Shown in pieces: positions 25,329-33,635 of a stretch of DNA of 64,000 nucleotides. Below the pieces are notes generated by a model. That model did no database searches. It was not told the origin of the DNA and was given only the letters and a program-made list of their open reading frames with translations. A program made the translations under genes and the position numbers. Location: positions 1-64,000 of the forward strand of contig NZ_FMXE01000008.1 of assembly GCF_900103735.1 (NCBI RefSeq). The letters run 5' to 3'. Positions within the stretch are counted from its first letter, which is position 1. Each line of letters begins with the position of its first letter. The DNA comes from Algoriphagus alkaliphilus (GTDB lineage: Bacteria; Bacteroidota; Bacteroidia; Cytophagales; Cyclobacteriaceae).

Positions 25329-26093
25329 CTATTCGTTGAGATTCCAATTATAATCCTTGTGAGAAATTTTTGCATTAGACTTGATTTTCACTTTAGCGTA
25401 TGTGTTTAGAAAATCTATTAATGTCCCCTTTTTAGTAAAGTCTCCTTTAAACCATAAGAATATGGAAGAAATCTGTGCATTGTCTGGCGTTATTTTATTT
25501 TGATTTTGGTCATTAATAAAGTTGGTAGTCACTTTTTGAAGCTGTGATTCTATTTTTTCGGCTGTGTAGGCCTCATTTAGTAGAGGCGGACAAGAAACAG
25601 AGGCACAGTTGACTGCAAAGTGGATTCTAGGTTCGTCAAATTCTTTCCTGAGAATGGAATGCTCGATCTCATCCAAACTGGAATCTACACCGCCAATTTT
25701 GAAAAACTTATAATGCCAAACGTCTTTAAGCATGGGGATTTTAAATTTTGGTCCTAAATCACGAATGCTTTTGACAGGATAATTATCTACGATCAGCTTC
25801 ACTGTAAGTGCATTGTACGCATTGATCCAATAGGCTAATTGTTGTTCTTTAGTCCAGGTTTTCCGGTCAGGGGCATTGTCACTCAGGAGTTTGGTGTATT
25901 GCTCCAGTTTTGCTTTGTCTTTGATAAATCCCTTATAATCCACCAATCCATTGGATTTGACATGGGATTTAAGCAAGCCGTCCCAAATCTCATGACTGGG
26001 TGGCTTAGTGCCCGCTAATCCCAAAGTCGAACTTTGACAGGAGAAGAGAAGCATTGAAACTGCAAAGAAGTAAATAGTTTTATTGAGTTTCAT
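25329..26093 (-). CDS. DUF547 domain lipoprotein
   Basis: About 254 residues from the ATG at 26093. A longer frame reaching 26171 is rejected because it would precede the lipoprotein signal. The lipobox is LLFSC (Cys19). The DUF547 core is visible: YWINAYNALTVKLIVDNYPV, the KDVWHYKFFKIGG block, and SLDEIEHSILR followed by the conserved VNCASVSCPPL cysteine pair. Function of the family is unknown; in bacteria it often accompanies redox or thioredoxin-like genes. The dispersed leader repeat begins just upstream of its start codon. Confidence 0.88.
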   Translation of the reverse strand: MKLNKTIYFFAVSMLLFSCQSSTLGLAGTKPPSHEIWDGLLKSHVKSNGLVDYKGFIKDKAKLEQYTKLLSDNAPDRKTWTKEQQLAYWINAYNALTVKLIVDNYPVKSIRDLGPKFKIPMLKDVWHYKFFKIGGVDSSLDEIEHSILRKEFDEPRIHFAVNCASVSCPPLLNEAYTAEKIESQLQKVTTNFINDQNQNKITPDNAQISSIFLWFKGDFTKKGTLIDFLNTYAKVKIKSNAKISHKDYNWNLNE

Positions 26094-26095
26094 AC

Positions 26096-26207
26096 GGTTA
26101 TATTTTGTCTTTAAGTTGTTGTATGGAATCTGTTGCCCGCCTAATGTCACCAGTTGAATTATAATCATCACAGTAAGTAAGGCTAGAATCAGGCAGGCTC
26201 GATTTCA
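26096..26207. repeat. dispersed leader repeat, diverged copy
   Basis: It starts with GGTTATATTTTGTCTTT next to the DUF547 start codon, contains a TGGAATCTG segment, and ends in CAGGCAGGCTCGATTTCA (26190-26207). That 18-mer is identical to the one at 53992-54009. The middle is diverged. Confidence 0.5.
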
Positions 26208-26295
26208 TGGTTAGATTTCCATTAATTACGCAGTAAGCCAAATCTGGGATGAAGATGAAAATCAAAATGTCAGGGGACAGACAAAAAGGTGGATT

Positions 26296-26814
26296 CTAAT
26301 AAACCTTTTCTCCTCTAGTCAACCAAATCCCCCAAGTTCGGGTGTAGGTGTGTACTTTTTGGGTGGGTTTTCCCGCCGCTTCCAGGCTTCTGCCCTCATT
26401 TGCCCATTGGATAATCCCCCCGTACAAATTGAATACCTTGGTGAATCCGGCTTTTTGTAATTTTTTGCCTATATCCTGAGACCTGGCCCCAACGGTGCAA
26501 TAGACTAATACGGGTTGATTTTTGTCAAGGCCTGCTATATTTTTCAAACTAAAGGTATCATACCCAATCCAGAGGGCCTTGGGAAGATGACTCACCTCAA
26601 ATTCTTCCTTTTCGCGGGCATCAAGGATTTGATATTCGGAGATGTCAGTGACCTGATCTGACTTAACAACCGGAAAATCTCTGTCATATAGGGTGCTGAG
26701 CAAGGTCCTATAAGGCAGGGACTGCGAAAAACTTGGTGTCGCAAAAAGTATAATCCCCAAGAAGAATACAGGTAGACCCCAAACTGTCCCGCCAGAAAAT
26801 AAAGAAATCCTCAT
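26296..26814 (-). CDS. secreted rhodanese-like sulfurtransferase
   Basis: 172 residues. An N-terminal signal (about 1-30, ending PSFSQ) precedes a single rhodanese domain. YQILDAREKEEFEVSHLPKAL marks the start and the catalytic Cys lies in VLVYCTVGARSQ near residue 106, followed by GGIIQWANEG. The active-site loop is short, as in sulfide- or selenide-handling single-domain proteins. Export to the periplasm suggests a redox or sulfur-transfer role in the envelope. It lies 36 bp downstream of a Crp/Fnr regulator gene, probably in one transcript. Confidence 0.88.
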   Translation of the reverse strand: MRISLFSGGTVWGLPVFFLGIILFATPSFSQSLPYRTLLSTLYDRDFPVVKSDQVTDISEYQILDAREKEEFEVSHLPKALWIGYDTFSLKNIAGLDKNQPVLVYCTVGARSQDIGKKLQKAGFTKVFNLYGGIIQWANEGRSLEAAGKPTQKVHTYTRTWGIWLTRGEKVY

Positions 26815-26850
26815 GAAGGGAAAACCCCTAAAAACCAGAAGAGGTTCTAC

Positions 26851-27564
26851 TTAGGCATAGAAATCTGATAATCGAGCCAAGCCCTTCTTATCCTTGATGA
26901 TGATTTTTTTACCTTCAAGGTCGATAAGGTTGTCCTTTTTGAATTCAGAAAGCAGACGAATCACCGATTCAGTAGCCGTACCAACTATTCCTGCGATTTC
27001 CTCTCTACTTAATATGAGGTCGATTTTTTGATTTTCTCCACCTTCTACCCCATAGGTATTACCGAGTTGAAGTAAGACAAAGGCTAAACGCTCTCTAATG
27101 CTTTTCTGAGTTGCATCCGTGAGTTTGTCTTCCATTACTCCAATCTCATTACTCAAGGATTTGGTAATTCTTCTCAAAAACGGAGTGTTGTGAAGAATTG
27201 AATTCATGAAAGCTTCCTTGGGGACAAAACAGATTTTAGCATCCTCCACGATCATGGAAGAGTTAGAGTAGTTTTCTTCGCCCAGCAAGGCTGCATATCC
27301 CAAAAAGTCTCCTTCTTTGGCCAAGTGAATTATCTGTTCTTTCCCATTAGAAGCGGTTTTATAGACTTTGACTACGCCTGAATTAATGCAAAAAATTCCT
27401 AAAGGTTTTGTTCCTTCGTTGTACAAAATTTGGCCTTTTCGGTGAGAAATCAGGTTCTTATGCTCCGATATCACACAAATCTGAGCTTCGGGTAATTCTG
27501 AGAAAAGTGAGTACTTCCTACTTCTGCAGAGCTCGCATGGGGTATTATGAGATTGATTAGTCAT
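26851..27564 (-). CDS. Crp/Fnr-family transcriptional regulator
   Basis: 237 residues. The N-terminus has CELCRSRKYSLFSEL, a cysteine motif shared with Fnr-type sensors. It is followed by a cyclic-nucleotide-binding-fold domain (about 25-150; GQILYNEGTKPLGIF, KEGDFLGYAALLG) and a Crp-type HTH (LSREEIAGIVGTATESVIRLLSEF) near 185-210. The two N-terminal Cys resemble those of other Bacteroidetes Fnr-like proteins, but a full set of Fe-S ligands is not evident. It probably controls redox-related genes, the rhodanese gene downstream being the obvious candidate. Confidence 0.9.
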   Translation of the reverse strand: MTNQSHNTPCELCRSRKYSLFSELPEAQICVISEHKNLISHRKGQILYNEGTKPLGIFCINSGVVKVYKTASNGKEQIIHLAKEGDFLGYAALLGEENYSNSSMIVEDAKICFVPKEAFMNSILHNTPFLRRITKSLSNEIGVMEDKLTDATQKSIRERLAFVLLQLGNTYGVEGGENQKIDLILSREEIAGIVGTATESVIRLLSEFKKDNLIDLEGKKIIIKDKKGLARLSDFYA

Positions 27565-27636
27565 CGTATTGCTGAGGTGTAATGATTACAGTTCTAATAT
27601 AAAAAAAGGGTGACGTATATCATGTTTTTAGTCAGG

Positions 27637-28113
27637 TTATTTAGGGCATTCAGGCAAATGAGGCTTCTGCACAAATTTTTTTTCGCTTTCAGAATATTCC
27701 ACATAGATGTGGTTTAGGCCATTTGACAATACCAGATTGGGACAGTTTAATGTTGAATTGTAGGTCATTATCTGACTCAAGGACCCTTCATTGATTTTGA
27801 TTCCCGGTGCCTTGCATTCCACCAGCAAATAGGGATTGCTCGCTCTGTCGAAGACCACCAAATCCGTCCTTTTACTCATTTGATTGTATTTCAATCCCTT
27901 TTCAAGAGAAAAAAGTCCTCTTGGAAAATTGTGATGATTAATCAAAAAATGGATCCAATGCTGACGAACCCATTCCTCCGGAGTCAAGACCAGAAATTTT
28001 TTTCGCAATGAATCAAAAATCCAAAGTTTGCCATCCCGCTGCCGGAGTTCCGGCTCAAAGTGAGGGAGGTTTAATAGGGGGAGGTTAATTTTTTGATTCA
28101 ATTCCAAACTCAT
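27637..28113 (-). CDS. HsdR N-terminal-like PD-(D/E)XK protein
   Basis: About 158 residues from ATG 28113; a TTG five codons earlier is rejected. The fold resembles the N-terminal nuclease domain of type I restriction HsdR subunits. RTDLVVFDRASNPYLLVECKAPG supplies the D-x(n)-ExK catalytic signature near residues 85-107, followed by SQIMTYNSTLNCPNLVLSNG. No helicase, HsdM or HsdS gene is nearby, so it is a stand-alone protein. It may be a housekeeping nuclease-like factor of Bacteroidetes, not a restriction enzyme. It is 21 bp downstream of the HhH gene. Confidence 0.8.
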   Translation of the reverse strand: MSLELNQKINLPLLNLPHFEPELRQRDGKLWIFDSLRKKFLVLTPEEWVRQHWIHFLINHHNFPRGLFSLEKGLKYNQMSKRTDLVVFDRASNPYLLVECKAPGIKINEGSLSQIMTYNSTLNCPNLVLSNGLNHIYVEYSESEKKFVQKPHLPECPK

Positions 28114-28134
28114 ACCCAAAGATGACAATACCTT

Positions 28135-28818
28135 CTATTCAAAACTAAGGTAAGGCTTGATCTTTTGAACCCATTCCGTCTTAAATATTTTGATTTTCAG
28201 CAGATCGTCCGATGAATTGAATTTGCCATGCTGGGTTCTAAAGGCGATCAATACCTTCGCCTCTCCATAACTGATATAAGGGTGCGCAGCCAATTCCTCC
28301 GATGTAGCAGCATTGATTTTCAGCTTTTTGAAGATGTGCGGATCAAACTCAAAGAAATCCCAGACCGCCTCGGCTGTTTCAGTCTTAACGCCAAAAACCT
28401 CGCCCAACTGATTCTTACTATGAAATCCGCCCAAGTTTTCACGATACTTGATAATCCTGCCGGCTGTAGCTTGACCTATTCCGGGCACGATTTGAAGCAT
28501 AACCGAATCAGCCTCGGAAAACGGAATCCGATTTAGATTATTGATTTGCTTTTGATTCCTTGTTGTTTTGGCGGTGTCATTTGGGTTAAATGTGGGTAGC
28601 GGAGAAGTTTTCAGCTGAACACCCAAGGTTTTCAGGCTGTCAAATTGGAGTTGATACCGGTCGAAAGCCTGCTCCGCCTGATGATTTTTGAAAAATCCAA
28701 TCCCTGTGGGTACAAATCCAAACACTACTAAAAATGGGATCAGAAGTACAAATCCCTTTGATTCTTTTCTGGAAAACCCCAGGTAAGATTTCATCCAATA
28801 AAAAATGGTTTCCTTCAT
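28135..28818 (-). CDS. ComEA-like helix-hairpin-helix protein
   Basis: 227 residues. A membrane helix near 23-43 is followed by a linker and two ComEA-type HhH units: LQIVPGIGQATAGRIIKYRENLGGF near 115 and a second one around AATSEELAAHPYISYGEAKVLIAFR near 175. HhH pairs bind DNA backbone. In ComEA they receive incoming DNA in natural transformation, though Bacteroidetes versions are often of unknown role. An adjoining LNRIPFSEADSVM string matches homologues in related genomes. Probably anchored in the inner membrane. Confidence 0.85.
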   Translation of the reverse strand: MKETIFYWMKSYLGFSRKESKGFVLLIPFLVVFGFVPTGIGFFKNHQAEQAFDRYQLQFDSLKTLGVQLKTSPLPTFNPNDTAKTTRNQKQINNLNRIPFSEADSVMLQIVPGIGQATAGRIIKYRENLGGFHSKNQLGEVFGVKTETAEAVWDFFEFDPHIFKKLKINAATSEELAAHPYISYGEAKVLIAFRTQHGKFNSSDDLLKIKIFKTEWVQKIKPYLSFE

Positions 28819-28820
28819 AA

Positions 28821-28905
28821 GTTTATTATTTGATTTTTAATGGACACACCTGTCAAGAGGCGGGCTGGGAGAGCAGTGGATCATCATGCCCCGGTGTAAA
28901 AGCTT
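28821..28905. repeat. dispersed leader repeat, diverged copy
   Basis: GTTTATTATTTGATTTTTAA starts two bases after the HhH start codon, followed by GGACACACCTGTC and a GGCGGGCTGGGAG segment. It is a diverged form of the repeat seen at 13507 and 53794. It occupies the first part of the 297-bp divergent region between the HhH gene and hemA. Confidence 0.5.
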
Positions 28906-29068
28906 TTCTCATGAGTGTTTCGTGGCTTTAAAAAGCTAGAGATACTAACAATAACTTATAAGTTAATATGATTGTGTTTAGAATCCAATTTGGACTTACA
29001 TTGAATTGGAATCCAAATTCTTTATTTAGACGATTTCTAAATTACAGACCTATTACACGAAATAAACT

Positions 29069-29096
29069 TTTGGGGGGACTTAGTCTGTTAAATTTG
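29069..29096 (+). promoter_or_regulatory. candidate hemA promoter
   Basis: TAAATTTG at 29089-29096 fits the Bacteroidetes -7 consensus TAnnTTTG. TTTG at 29069-29072 could be the -33 box, with a slightly short 16-bp spacer. The box ends 19 bases before the hemA ATG, leaving a short 5' leader. Confidence 0.45.
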
Positions 29097-29115
29097 TGTT
29101 GTCAAACTTGTAAAG

Positions 29116-30384
29116 ATGCATACCAAGTTTAGAGCTTTAAGTTTATCCCACAAGACCGCGCCCGTTCAGATCAGAGAATTGATTTCTTTGGATGAAGGAT
29201 CGATTCACAGTATCCTGCTGAAGCTCAAAGAGTTTTTTAGCTTGGGTGATGCGCTCATCCTATCTACCTGCAACAGGACTGAAGTCTATTATAGTCATGA
29301 ACTTGACCTTAGTACTGAAATCATCAAATTGGTCGGACTTGAAAAAGGCCTGACCGATGTGGTGGATTACCTCGATTATTTTGTAGTACACAATGAAGAC
29401 CGCAAAGCCATCACCCATTTGTTTCGGGTATCGATGGGCTTGGAGGCGCAGGTAGTAGGTGACATTCAGATTTCAAATCAGGTAAAGAGAGCCTACCAAA
29501 CTGCCGCGGATTTGGATATGGCAGGACCTTTTTTGCACCGACTGATGCACACCATTTTTTTCACCAACAAAAGGATTGTACAGGAGACGGCGTTCAGAGA
29601 CGGAGCTGCTTCACTTTCCTACGCCACCATCGAACTCATCGATAGCTTGACTTCAAACATTTATCAGCCGAGGATACTTTTGATAGGAGTTGGAGAAATC
29701 GGTGAAGATGTGGCCAAAAACATGGTTCATTTGCCTGAAGCAAAAGTAAAGATCACCAACAGAACCCAATCCAAGGCTGAGGAAATAGCCGGAGCAATGG
29801 GTTTCGAGGTGGTTCCTTTTGAAGATTGTCAGAAAGCCATGAAAGAAGCAGACGTAATTGTCTGCTCAATCATGAAAAATGAACCCTTCATCACCAAAGA
29901 ACTGGTAAAACAATTTGACATTCAGAGCTACAAGTTGTTGATAGATCTGTCTGTGCCAAGAAGCATCGAAACCTCAGTAGAAGATGTGCCCGGTGTTGTA
30001 CTTTACAACGTGGATAATATCCGTAGCAAGGCCAGTGAGGTATTGGAGAAGCGACTTTCGGCAGTCCCTCAGGTAGAACAGATCATCAGTGAAAGTATTG
30101 AGGATTTCTACAATTGGAAAAAGGAAATGATGGTCTCTCCGACTATCAACAAGCTGAAGCAGTCACTGGAGCAAATCCGTCAGGAGGAGTTGGGCCGATT
30201 CCTTAAAAAAGTGGACCAAAAGGAATTTGATCTGATTGACAAGATTACAAAAAGCATGATGCAGAAAATTCTAAAAGTTCCTGTAGTTCAGCTAAGGGCG
30301 GCATGCAAGCGAGATGAAGCGGAAGAGATGATCGAAATAATTTCAGACATTTTTGATCTCGAAAAGATTAAGATCGAAAAATAA
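29116..30384 (+). CDS. hemA: glutamyl-tRNA reductase
   Basis: 422 residues, full length. It catalyses NADPH-dependent reduction of glutamyl-tRNA(Glu) to glutamate-1-semialdehyde, the first committed step of C5 tetrapyrrole synthesis. Visible are the catalytic Cys in LSTCNRTEVYY (near 50), the MGLEAQVVGDIQI signature near 108, the NADPH-binding GVGEIGEDVAKNM near 193, and a C-terminal dimerisation helix ending in basic residues. The next-step gene hemL is also in this window (56939-58231) but 27 kb away. A hairpin terminator follows at 30404. Confidence 0.97.
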   Translation: MHTKFRALSLSHKTAPVQIRELISLDEGSIHSILLKLKEFFSLGDALILSTCNRTEVYYSHELDLSTEIIKLVGLEKGLTDVVDYLDYFVVHNEDRKAITHLFRVSMGLEAQVVGDIQISNQVKRAYQTAADLDMAGPFLHRLMHTIFFTNKRIVQETAFRDGAASLSYATIELIDSLTSNIYQPRILLIGVGEIGEDVAKNMVHLPEAKVKITNRTQSKAEEIAGAMGFEVVPFEDCQKAMKEADVIVCSIMKNEPFITKELVKQFDIQSYKLLIDLSVPRSIETSVEDVPGVVLYNVDNIRSKASEVLEKRLSAVPQVEQIISESIEDFYNWKKEMMVSPTINKLKQSLEQIRQEELGRFLKKVDQKEFDLIDKITKSMMQKILKVPVVQLRAACKRDEAEEMIEIISDIFDLEKIKIEK

Positions 30385-30403
30385 TCAGTGTTTTTATTCA
30401 CAG

Positions 30404-30446
30404 AAATGACCGAGGGATCAAATAGTATCCTTTGGTCATTTTATAT
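30404..30446 (+). terminator. rho-independent terminator after hemA
   Basis: AAATGACC (30404-30411) pairs with GGTCATTT (30434-30441), with an inner GGAT/ATCC helix, followed by a T-rich tail (TTATATTT). It lies 20 bp after the hemA stop. Confidence 0.7.
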
Positions 30447-30475
30447 TTAGGCCAATAAGAATTCAATTTCCCGAT

Positions 30476-32044
30476 ATGGTTACCTCCCAAATTCGCTCCC
30501 TGCTGGCCTTGCTGGCTTTTTCTTTTGTTTACACCACCTTACCTGCCCAGACATGGGGGGTTTATGACTTACAGGGGAATCTTAAATCTCTGGCGATATA
30601 CGACCGGATCGAAGTCCTCAGCGAAACTGTGATCACAGGCAAGAATGAAAAAGGACTTTCAATGCTGTCAAGAGATCTGAGGCCGGTAGTGGATCTCAAA
30701 GGTGATGAGGTCTATCAGTACCTTGCCCCATGGATCCTGGTCAAAGGGCCAAAGGGAATTGGTGCTTTTCATGAGTATGGCATGCAGGCGTTGCCGCTGG
30801 AATATGATGAAATCCAAACTTATTATAACTTTTTGCTGGGGCGAAAAGGGAAGGAATATTGGTTCTTTGAGAAAGGAAAAGAAAAAACAACCGCTATTGG
30901 AACTTGGGAGAAAGCCAATTTTACCAAAAATGGAATCCTAATAGGCCAAAAGGCAGGAAGCTATTTTTTACCTCTTTCGAAAGACCCCGAACGTCCCTAC
31001 AAGCTTATCCAAGAGAACGAAGGAAACTATCTTCTTGCTCAGGAAAATACAGGCTTTGGCATTCTCAATTTTGAAGGAGATTATGTGATGCAACCTACCT
31101 TAGCTCAACTCGAGCATACGAGAGGTGACTACTTCTATGGTTATGATCAGAATCAGTATCTCCTGATCAAAGGCGATCACATCAAATCTGATGTATCCTA
31201 CAATTCCTATCACAAAATCACCAGGGAAGGGGGGCTAATGCTTGAATACATTCACGGAAAGCTTCGACGGGTGATGGAAGGAGACGGGATTTTACTCGAT
31301 TCAGTGGGTATCGAATCAGTGAAGTTGGTTGGGGATAATTTATATAATGTCAATTTCAGAGGAAACAAAGTTGGACTTTTGGGCAAAAAAGGCTGGCAAG
31401 TGCTCCCTTCTACCGATTTGAACTGGATCAATCCCGGTGCCGAGGGATTATTTCCCGCTGGCAAAGGAGGTAAAACAGGTTTTGTAAATTCTTCGGGGAA
31501 ATGGGTGATCGAACCCAGGTTTGCCGAGGCAGGTAATTTTTCCGAGAGAATCGCATCCTTCCGAAACTCTTCCAAATGGGGATTGGTCGGAATGGATGGA
31601 CACATCATCAGTGAGCCCAAATGGGATGAAATCAAAAACTTCTCCTCCGGAATAGCAATTGCACAAGACAACGGTCAGTTTTTTTTATTGGAAAAAACGG
31701 GCTCAATGCTAAATCAGGAAGGGTTTGATAAAGTCTGCAGACTGAAAGAAGGCTATTTCTTAGTGGAAAGAAATGGCAAAAGAGGCTTGTTGAGCAGTGT
31801 AGGAACAGAGATTCTTCCAACAGATTTTGATAATATTCAGGTGGAAAAGCTTGATTTTTTTATCGTAAGCAAAGGAGGACTGACCGGAGTTTTGAATGAA
31901 AAAGGCGATGCAATTTTCCCCATCAATTATCAGGAAATCGTGGCCGACTGGGCAGGAAATCAAATCTTGGCTAAAGAACTATATAAACCTGTGGTGATTC
32001 AGGTGGAAGAATCGACAAAGGGGAAAAGAAAAAAGGGAGCTTAA
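30476..32044 (+). CDS. secreted WG-repeat protein
   Basis: 522 residues with a signal peptide (about 1-24, ending LPAQ). The body is made of WG/KWG beta repeats, such as KTGFVNSSGKWVIEPRF and KWGLVGMDGHIISEPKW near residues 330-380, plus degenerate units along the chain (FGILNFEGDYVMQP, KVGLLGKKGW). WG repeats form beta-propeller-like binding scaffolds. No enzymatic motif is seen and the ligand is unknown. It follows the hemA terminator and ends at a bidirectional terminator shared with floA. Confidence 0.85.
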   Translation: MVTSQIRSLLALLAFSFVYTTLPAQTWGVYDLQGNLKSLAIYDRIEVLSETVITGKNEKGLSMLSRDLRPVVDLKGDEVYQYLAPWILVKGPKGIGAFHEYGMQALPLEYDEIQTYYNFLLGRKGKEYWFFEKGKEKTTAIGTWEKANFTKNGILIGQKAGSYFLPLSKDPERPYKLIQENEGNYLLAQENTGFGILNFEGDYVMQPTLAQLEHTRGDYFYGYDQNQYLLIKGDHIKSDVSYNSYHKITREGGLMLEYIHGKLRRVMEGDGILLDSVGIESVKLVGDNLYNVNFRGNKVGLLGKKGWQVLPSTDLNWINPGAEGLFPAGKGGKTGFVNSSGKWVIEPRFAEAGNFSERIASFRNSSKWGLVGMDGHIISEPKWDEIKNFSSGIAIAQDNGQFFLLEKTGSMLNQEGFDKVCRLKEGYFLVERNGKRGLLSSVGTEILPTDFDNIQVEKLDFFIVSKGGLTGVLNEKGDAIFPINYQEIVADWAGNQILAKELYKPVVIQVEESTKGKRKKGA

Positions 32045-32056
32045 TGCTCCCTTTTT
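32030..32056. terminator. bidirectional terminator
   Basis: AAAAAGGGAGC (32030-32040) and GCTCCCTTTTT (32046-32056) form a perfect 11-bp stem with a 5-base loop. A-rich and T-rich flanks serve both strands, between the convergent WG-repeat gene and floA. The stem includes the end of the WG-repeat coding region. Confidence 0.85.
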
Positions 32057-32058
32057 AT

Positions 32059-33063
32059 TTATTTCTTTTCAGATTTTCCTGAATCCTTTGGGTCCTTATC
32101 CGAACTGGCTATCGATTCTCTCATCGAGGTATCCGATTTGATATTTTCCATTCGGTAATAATCCATCACACCCAACTTTCCAGTTCGGAAAGCCTCAGCC
32201 AAAGCCTTAGGAACTTCTGCCTCAGCTTCGATTACTTTAGCGCGCATTTCCACGTTTCTGGCTTTCATTTCCTGTTCCAAGGCTACTGCCATGGCACGTC
32301 TCTCCTCTGCTTTAGCTTCTGCTACTTTCAGATCCGCAGAGGCTTGATCGATTTGAAGTTTTGCGCCGATGTTGGTACCCACATCTATATCTGCGATATC
32401 GATCGACAGAATTTCAAATGCAGTCCCTGCATCCAAACCGCGCTGAAGTACCAATTTTGAAATTCGATCAGGGTTTTCAAGTACTGTTTTGTGATTGGCT
32501 GAGGAACCGATTGATGTCACAATCCCCTCACCTACTCTGGCAAGAATCGTTTCTTCGCCGGCACCACCAACGAGTTGCGCAATATTTGCACGCACAGTAA
32601 CACGGGCTTTAGCAATGAGCTGAATTCCGTCCGCAGCAACTGCGGCTACATTGGGAGTATTGATCACTTTTGGATTTACCGAAATCTGAACTGCCTCGAA
32701 AACGTCTCTTCCTGCCAAGTCGATCGCTGTCGCCTGTTTGAAGGTCAGACTGATGTTTGCCTTATCCGCAGAGATCAAAGCTCTAATAACAGTCGGGACA
32801 TTCCCCCCTGCCAAGTAGTGTGTTTCCAAATCATTGGTGGTCAGGTGGAGTCCTGCCTTAGTAGCCGTTATCAACGAATTGACAATCACGCTTGGCGGCA
32901 CTTTTCTTATTCTCATACCGATGAGTTCCCCTATCCCTACCTTCACATTGGAAAACTGGGCCGTAATCCAAAGTCCAACCGGAACGAAATACAGAAAGAT
33001 GAATAAAAGTACTATCCCTGCAAATGCAGCTATTAATACGAACAACGAACTTGATGGATCCAT
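32059..33063 (-). CDS. floA: flotillin-like protein FloA
   Basis: 334 residues. A membrane hairpin at about 9-33 ([21 protein letters not shown]) is followed by an SPFH domain and a charged coiled-coil region ([21 protein letters not shown]). FloA organises membrane microdomains and influences fluidity and protein-complex assembly. The conserved string [18 protein letters not shown] near 78 and the C-terminal [18 protein letters not shown] are family hallmarks. It lies 6 bp downstream of an NfeD-type gene, the usual FloA/NfeD pairing, and shares its promoter. Confidence 0.96.
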   Translation of the reverse strand: MDPSSSLFVLIAAFAGIVLLFIFLYFVPVGLWITAQFSNVKVGIGELIGMRIRKVPPSVIVNSLITATKAGLHLTTNDLETHYLAGGNVPTVIRALISADKANISLTFKQATAIDLAGRDVFEAVQISVNPKVINTPNVAAVAADGIQLIAKARVTVRANIAQLVGGAGEETILARVGEGIVTSIGSSANHKTVLENPDRISKLVLQRGLDAGTAFEILSIDIADIDVGTNIGAKLQIDQASADLKVAEAKAEERRAMAVALEQEMKARNVEMRAKVIEAEAEVPKALAEAFRTGKLGVMDYYRMENIKSDTSMRESIASSDKDPKDSGKSEKK

Positions 33064-33069
33064 AAATAT

Positions 33070-33528
33070 TTATTTAACTATTATTTTATTGTTTTCAATT
33101 TTTATTATTCTCACTTCCCTGCCCACTTCTATAAAGCCATCTTCAGATTTTACTTCATAGCTCGTATCGCCGAATTCAGCTTTTCCGATCGGCTTAATAT
33201 CCGAGACTGCCTTGCCAATCATACCAACGGACAAACCTAAAGTTCTGCCGTCAAAAGCCCCTCCCTGCATGGATGATTTCAGGGAAAACCGATTCCAGAT
33301 GCCAGAACTGAAACCATACCAAACCACAATCAGGTTCAAAACTGCCGCAGTTCCGATAATCCAATAGGCCGTCTCCGAATCATAGGAGACAAAGGCATAA
33401 ATAATGCCTGCCAGAGTACTCCCCAAACCCAAAATTCCAACGATGGTTGTTCCAGGGATAAACAAAACTTCGAGGAGAAGTAAAATCAACCCGATAATCA
33501 GGAGACTGGTTAATATCAGGATTGTCAT
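33070..33528 (-). CDS. NfeD-family membrane protein
   Basis: About 152 residues from ATG 33528, which puts the first membrane helix (ILILTSLLIIGLILLLLEVL) at the N-terminus. The frame runs further upstream into proS terminator DNA, but that extension is not hydrophobic and is rejected. Three membrane helices are followed by the OB-fold C-terminal domain (LGLSVGMIGKAVSDIKPIGKAEF near 90). This short NfeD type lacks the ClpP-like protease domain. NfeD proteins partner with flotillins, and the floA gene follows after 6 bp. Confidence 0.9.
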   Translation of the reverse strand: MTILILTSLLIIGLILLLLEVLFIPGTTIVGILGLGSTLAGIIYAFVSYDSETAYWIIGTAAVLNLIVVWYGFSSGIWNRFSLKSSMQGGAFDGRTLGLSVGMIGKAVSDIKPIGKAEFGDTSYEVKSEDGFIEVGREVRIIKIENNKIIVK

Positions 33529-33602
33529 TGGCCTATCAAGCGGTAAAATAGAATTAGGCCTAAAATACGAGTTTAGATGCGTAAACCTATACTGAAAAAG
33601 AA

Positions 33603-33632
33603 AAAACCCGAAAGGAATATTTCCGGGTTTTG
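33603..33632 (-). terminator. terminator after proS
   Basis: Read on the minus strand, AAAACCCGGAAA-type sequence pairs with TTTCGGGTTTT, followed by TTCTTTTT. On the plus strand the stem is ACCCG (about 33606-33610) against CGGGT (about 33624-33628) with A- and T-rich flanks. Confidence 0.7.
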
Positions 33633-33635
33633 ATT

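Noticed and set aside
27637..28113. Type I restriction-modification system
   Set aside because: Only an HsdR-N-like domain is present, with no helicase, methylase or specificity gene nearby.
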